A stretch of DNA of 64,000 nucleotides from Triplophysa rosa (Eukaryota > Chordata > Actinopteri > Cypriniformes > Nemacheilidae). The DNA lies in NCBI RefSeq assembly GCF_024868665.1, contig NC_079890.1, positions 2,585,880 to 2,649,879 on the forward strand, read 5' to 3'. This document shows, piece after piece, positions 60,174 to 64,000 of this stretch (position 1 is its first letter; each line of letters begins with the position of its first letter). Under the pieces are notes generated by a model. It did not search any database and was not told the origin of the DNA. It was given only the letters and a program-made list of their open reading frames with translations. A program made the position numbers and the translations under genes.

Positions 60174-60360
60174 GTCAACTTTACAAGATGTTCCGAGTCT
60201 ACAAAGTGTTACAGGAGGTGGTTGCTATCTTTGGTTATCTAGCTGTATGAGTGTCTATCTTCCTTCATAAAGCTAGATAACCGAAAGTAGAAACGTCCTC
60301 TTTCACTGCACAGCACACAAGTTCATTGGGAAAACTGCACGTGAGAGTTCAAAGCATGAG
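60174..60360 (+). ncRNA. Candidate exon of the host RNA that contains the miR-9 hairpin
   Basis: A good acceptor (CCTGTTTTCATTGATCAG before 60174) and a strong donor (GCATGAG then GTAAGTGC at 60361) bracket 187 nt that include the complete miR-9 hairpin. If both sites are used, miR-9 lies in an exon, and Drosha cropping and exon inclusion would exclude each other in one molecule. Based on splice motifs only. Confidence 0.5.
60215..60300 (+). ncRNA. mir9: microRNA miR-9 precursor
   Basis: Contains the complete miR-9-5p at 60228-60250 (TCTTTGGTTATCTAGCTG, then TATGA) and the complete miR-9-3p at 60267-60288 (ATAAAGCTAGATAACCGAAA, then GT), both identical to the conserved animal sequences. The loop between is 16 nt (GTGTCTATCTTCCTTC). 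The lower stem closes with GAGG against CCTC, and GTAGAAAC follows the 3p arm much as in human MIR9-3. miR-9 controls neural progenitor proliferation and differentiation. In human, MIR9-3 is in 15q26.1 near the kif7 region, so this is most likely the mir9-3 orthologue; the paralogue number is inference. Confidence 0.97.
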
Positions 60361-61942
60361 GTAAGTGCAACCTGTACGATGATGCGAGTCATATTAAATC
60401 CATCTTGTCGCAATAGATTTCACATTATGGCTACACACTAATATGTATTTGAATTTCACACCTGAGCAGTTTACACCTGAACGTGATCACACACACAAAA
60501 ATGTCCACAGGTTTATTTTATGCAATGTCAAAATTTAAACACTAGTGTGCTTTTCTTTGCTCACTTTTTATTTTCTGTATAATTAAACATCCTTTTGTAA
60601 TTGTTTATCACAGAAATATTTTTCTAAGAAATTTGCGATGTTTCCAATAGAAATGCGCAGTGAATGTTTATTTACTTGATATTAACAAACGGACATTTGC
60701 TCCCGTTTTAATGTGTCTTTTATATTTTTATACGTCACTGAAAACCCTTCAGAGGCGAATAAAAACCATTGGGTTTTTACGAATCAGATAATAATATTAA
60801 TAACTCAAGCATCTCTACCTAAAATGACATTTGGTGCACGTTCGTTTTTTTTCGTTCGACTGTTGAATACAAGGCCTGCACTTGGTGGTGGATCTTTTCG
60901 TTGCTCTGATCTAACCGAACTCTACCATGCGTATATGTTTTGCATGTGGATTTCACCACTTCTTGATAATCCAGGACGAATGAGCATTCAAATACATTCA
61001 AATCTCTCTTCGCGTCACGCACACACGTCACACCTCTAAAGCAATTACATCATGCTGAAGCAGCTTCATTATGCACGGCTTTACTTTTGATGTGTACAGC
61101 CAGATTAATAATGACAGAAACTGGAACTAAAGTGGAATGAACGAATTTGATTTGAAATATACCAGAAGATTTCTTTCCGTGTTATCGTTTGCGAAATCAC
61201 ATCATATAGCCTCTGGGTCCGTAAAAATTTAACCTTGTAAATATTAGCGAACATTTTTAGCGTGCAAAAGTTTTATATTATATAATCGCTTTGGTCCAAC
61301 TCACAGCACACACACATAGGCTACACACACTATGCGATGTTCAATTAAGCACAGCCTAAATTCATTCAATATGGTTCATTTGAAAATTAAACATGTTAGT
61401 TAAATTCATTATGATTTAAATTTATACCGATTTATCATTTTTAGTGATAATGAAAAAAATTGTCCTAAAAGAGAAATGACCTATATGCTTTATAACACGT
61501 AGGCCTGTTTAGCTCGAATTTGACAGAATGGTTTGGCTGGTTAATGAATCTTTGTTTCACTGTTGTATACACACTAAAAACTTAAATCCAGGAGGTTGCA
61601 TGGCTTACTTGTAAAAGAAAGAGTGTATCAGAGTATATGTGGGAACTCAGTGCACACACACTGCAAAATGGCAAGTGGTCTCAATGAATTAAACAAGTTT
61701 TTCAAAATTAAAAATACCACATTTTTAAGCCAATGTATTGTACCTGCCAAGTGTAGGTCCATATATAAGATGTCAATTAGGCCTTAGTAAAACCTTTAAA
61801 TGTTATTATCTGTCTGTCATTCATTGCAAATCATGTGAAATATTTACATCCTTAATACAGCTACTTGTTGTATGAAAAAATATTCTCGATATTCTCTCAT
61901 TTTGGTGTCTTTTCTTTTTTTACTTTATTCGACTCACCACAG
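60361..61942. other. Probable intron of the miR-9 host
   Basis: AT-rich; no gene or repeat recognised. A 108-codon open frame at 60713-61039 is unsupported. Confidence 0.4.
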
Positions 61943-62005
61943 GCACTCAAAGCAATGTGTTTTCGTGAAAGACCAGAGGACTAAAGCTTAAAACTACACC
62001 ATCCG
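61943..62005 (+). ncRNA. Candidate small exon of the miR-9 host RNA
   Basis: A strong pyrimidine-rich acceptor (TTTACTTTATTCGACTCACC then ACAG before 61943) and a consensus donor (CATCCG then GTAAGTGC at 62006) delimit 63 nt. No coding frame is evident. Splice-site inference. Confidence 0.45.
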
Positions 62006-63180
62006 GTAAGTGCTATCGAAGCTTACTGCAATGCAACATTATAATGAAAACAATTAGTTGCGGAGTTAATTTGACGAACACACAGTAAATCATGAAGTAT
62101 ATGCTATGAACATATTAAGTTGAAAGGAGCTAAATGCGAATATGAATCTCCAATCAAGTTCCCAGAGTGTGTGTGTGACATTAATCTTTCATTGCTACGG
62201 TCTATAGTAAAAAAAGATATATATCAGATACATATATGTAATTCAATGTCCCTCTTTATATAAAACACACGTTTACACTTATCCACCAATAACCACCTGC
62301 CAAATTATTTATGAAATATAGATATTTGTTCTTTTTAGGCCATACTGTATTATCAGTGCTGGCCACCACAAAGCAAAATAATGAGAAAATAGCTCACTAA
62401 ACGCATTTATCTTTAAAAATACACTAAACGCATTAAGTGTGACCTGTGTAAAAAATAAATCTAAATCAGACGGTATTTCAACACGGTTAAGAATACGTTG
62501 TGTGACTGCAGGACATTAGGCCAGAGGCTTCAATGGGATAAATGATCAGCGAGAGGAAATTATATGTCCGTCTCCAGCTTAATAATGATAAGACCGTATG
62601 GGCCACTATCACATTGCATATTACTTTATGTAAAATTAATGCGAGCAAAGAAATTCTGTCATCATTCATTACCGATGATCTTTTCCAGCTAAACTGGTTA
62701 GCATGTACAATTGAATAAGGGTTACGCAATGAAATTATGGGTGGACAGCAATTGATGTTGGCTTCACGATGACCAGCACTGGCAATCCTACAGACGGCTG
62801 TCATAAAACAAAAGTCACGGGTGCATGCCTTTGCACAATTCACATTAGCCCAGTCAAAGCGCAAACAATTATGTTAATAATGGTGAAATCGTGTTTTCAC
62901 ACAAACTAAGAAATTAAAGTAACCTGTTTATATTATCTAAAGAAATGTTATATAGCAGTTGCCATGACATCTGCTTTGGCAGTGATAAAAAGGGCTGTTT
63001 TGTGCTTTATTTTCTTGTTTCCCCTTAGCAACTGCCAGCCATTTACACACTGCCTTTTTGGAGTAAGAGGGTGAGAGGAAAAAATGGTGCAATTGTCCAA
63101 ATGAAAGAAAAGGGGAAAAAAGAAAAATAATAGTCAACCCTCATCCTTCTACCAGCTCCCCTCCCTTCCCGTCGTCAACG
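62006..63180. other. Probable intron; possible conserved noncoding element 62.48-62.88 kb
   Basis: Between two candidate exons. About 62480-62880 lacks repeat signatures and reads like a developmental enhancer (GATAA, AATTGATG, ACAATTATG and CATCATTCATTAC words). This can only be shown by cross-species alignment. Confidence 0.4.
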
Positions 63181-63191
63181 GAAGCATTTAG

Positions 63192-63393
63192 TGCCATCTG
63201 TGCCCCGGAGAAAAGCAAAAAGAAAGGAGTGAGACTCTACATCCCAAGTGCCAACGGGGACAAAGAGGCTGCCAGTTGCCATGGACCACCAGATGCTGGG
63301 AGACTGCAACACTGAATGAGGGGTGTGCTTGCAGGAAGCCATCTTGATGGAGAAACTGGCTGCTGCTCCCTAAAATGGCTGTGTTGGCATGAG
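63192..63393 (+). ncRNA. Candidate downstream exon of the miR-9 host RNA
   Basis: GC-richer sequence (TGCCATCTGTGCCCCGGAG ... GGAAGCCATCTTGATGG ... CTAAAATGGCTGTGTTGGCA) ending in a consensus donor (CATGAG then GTAAGCTG at 63394). The acceptor is probably after CATTTAG (63191), or alternatively after ACCAG at 63155. Stops in all frames argue for a noncoding exon. Strand and membership in the miR-9 host are inferred from the donor orientation. Confidence 0.4.
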
Positions 63394-64000
63394 GTAAGCT
63401 GCATCGTTGCCTATATCAGACCTAGCCGCCTCTATAATCTGACCTCGGCGCGCACGTTTTAGCTCGGCGGTTATTCTGGCACGTCGTTTTAAATGAAAAG
63501 CAAGCAAACGAGACGATCCCTCAGCAAAATTTTACTCTCAAAGGTCTGGACGTGTTTTGTTTTCAGCGTTGACCGCGTTGGCAGAGCACGATTAGGCCTT
63601 GCTGCCAGGGCTCGAAGCCAAAATCTTTTTCCTTTAAGAGAAATATCCCACTCGGATCTCTCCTCACTCATTAGAGAATATTAGGACGGTTATCTATATG
63701 CCCACACTGACATATAAACAAAGAACGCCAATAGGATGGGAGTGAAAGCAGCTATTCATTTATGCGGCACATGCATATAAAGATAAACCAAATCATTATA
63801 CAATCCAATACAACTCCCCTTCAAACAAAAAAACGAACAGGAGTTTGATATCAGATATTTGAATGACTCCAAAAAGCTGCTTGAACTCAAGAGATACTAC
63901 TCAATTAATTACTGAAGTTAATTGATGTACAGCATCCTCTTGACCAATGGAACAGTCGACCTAGATTGAAGAGCACTCCATCCTTTCTGCCATTTAATGG
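63394..64000. other. Right edge of the window, nothing recognised
   Basis: No gene or repeat was recognised; probably intron continuing past the window. Confidence 0.4.

Overview
The window is nuclear DNA of a teleost fish, most likely a cypriniform (carp, minnow or zebrafish relative). The evidence is split genes with GT-AG introns, vertebrate orthologues (mrpl46, mrps11, kif7, miR-7, miR-9), pol III tRNA-Arg genes, and a dense load of fish-type transposons: foldback elements of about 300 bp, hAT-Charlie-like MITEs with 8-bp target duplications, a Tc1/mariner-like MITE and a truncated L2-like LINE. No bacterial, viral or plasmid features were seen. Species identity is inference.

Layout. 1-16.2 kb is gene-poor and repeat-rich. 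It holds a tandem array of ~590-bp units (about 4.45-6.35 kb), each carrying a tRNA-Arg(TCG)-like sequence, and an L2-like LINE tail (7.16-8.0 kb). 16.28-24.41 kb is a head-to-head pair of nuclear genes for mitochondrial ribosomal proteins: mrpl46 (minus, 4 exons, 284 aa) and mrps11 (plus, 6 exons, 197 aa). Their start codons are only 364 bp apart across a shared promoter. 30.1-35.1 kb holds a CpG-rich promoter with two perfect CRE sites, probable noncoding exons, and the miR-7 hairpin. 36.4-53.3 kb is kif7, complete with 18 coding exons (1363 aa) plus a likely 5' noncoding exon. Just downstream lie two tRNA-Arg genes on opposite strands: ACG at 53443-53515 (minus) and TCG at 53928-54000 (plus). 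58.2-63.4 kb holds a second CpG-rich, CRE-containing promoter, the miR-9 hairpin (mature 5p at 60228-60250) and a chain of good splice sites, which looks like a multi-exon miR-9 host noncoding RNA.

Functionally, mrpl46 and mrps11 supply one large-subunit and one small-subunit protein of the mitochondrial ribosome and probably share regulation. kif7 is the kinesin-4 family regulator of Gli signalling at the ciliary tip. miR-7 and miR-9 are neuronal and endocrine microRNAs. All five have relatives in human 15q25-q26, but there they are spread over more than a megabase with many genes between (from memory). This fish segment therefore looks like a thinned ohnologue of that region.

The main points for a second look are: miR-9 apparently inside a spliced exon, full CREs at both putative microRNA promoters, the tRNA-bearing tandem array, and several well-delimited mobile elements inside kif7 and mrps11 introns.
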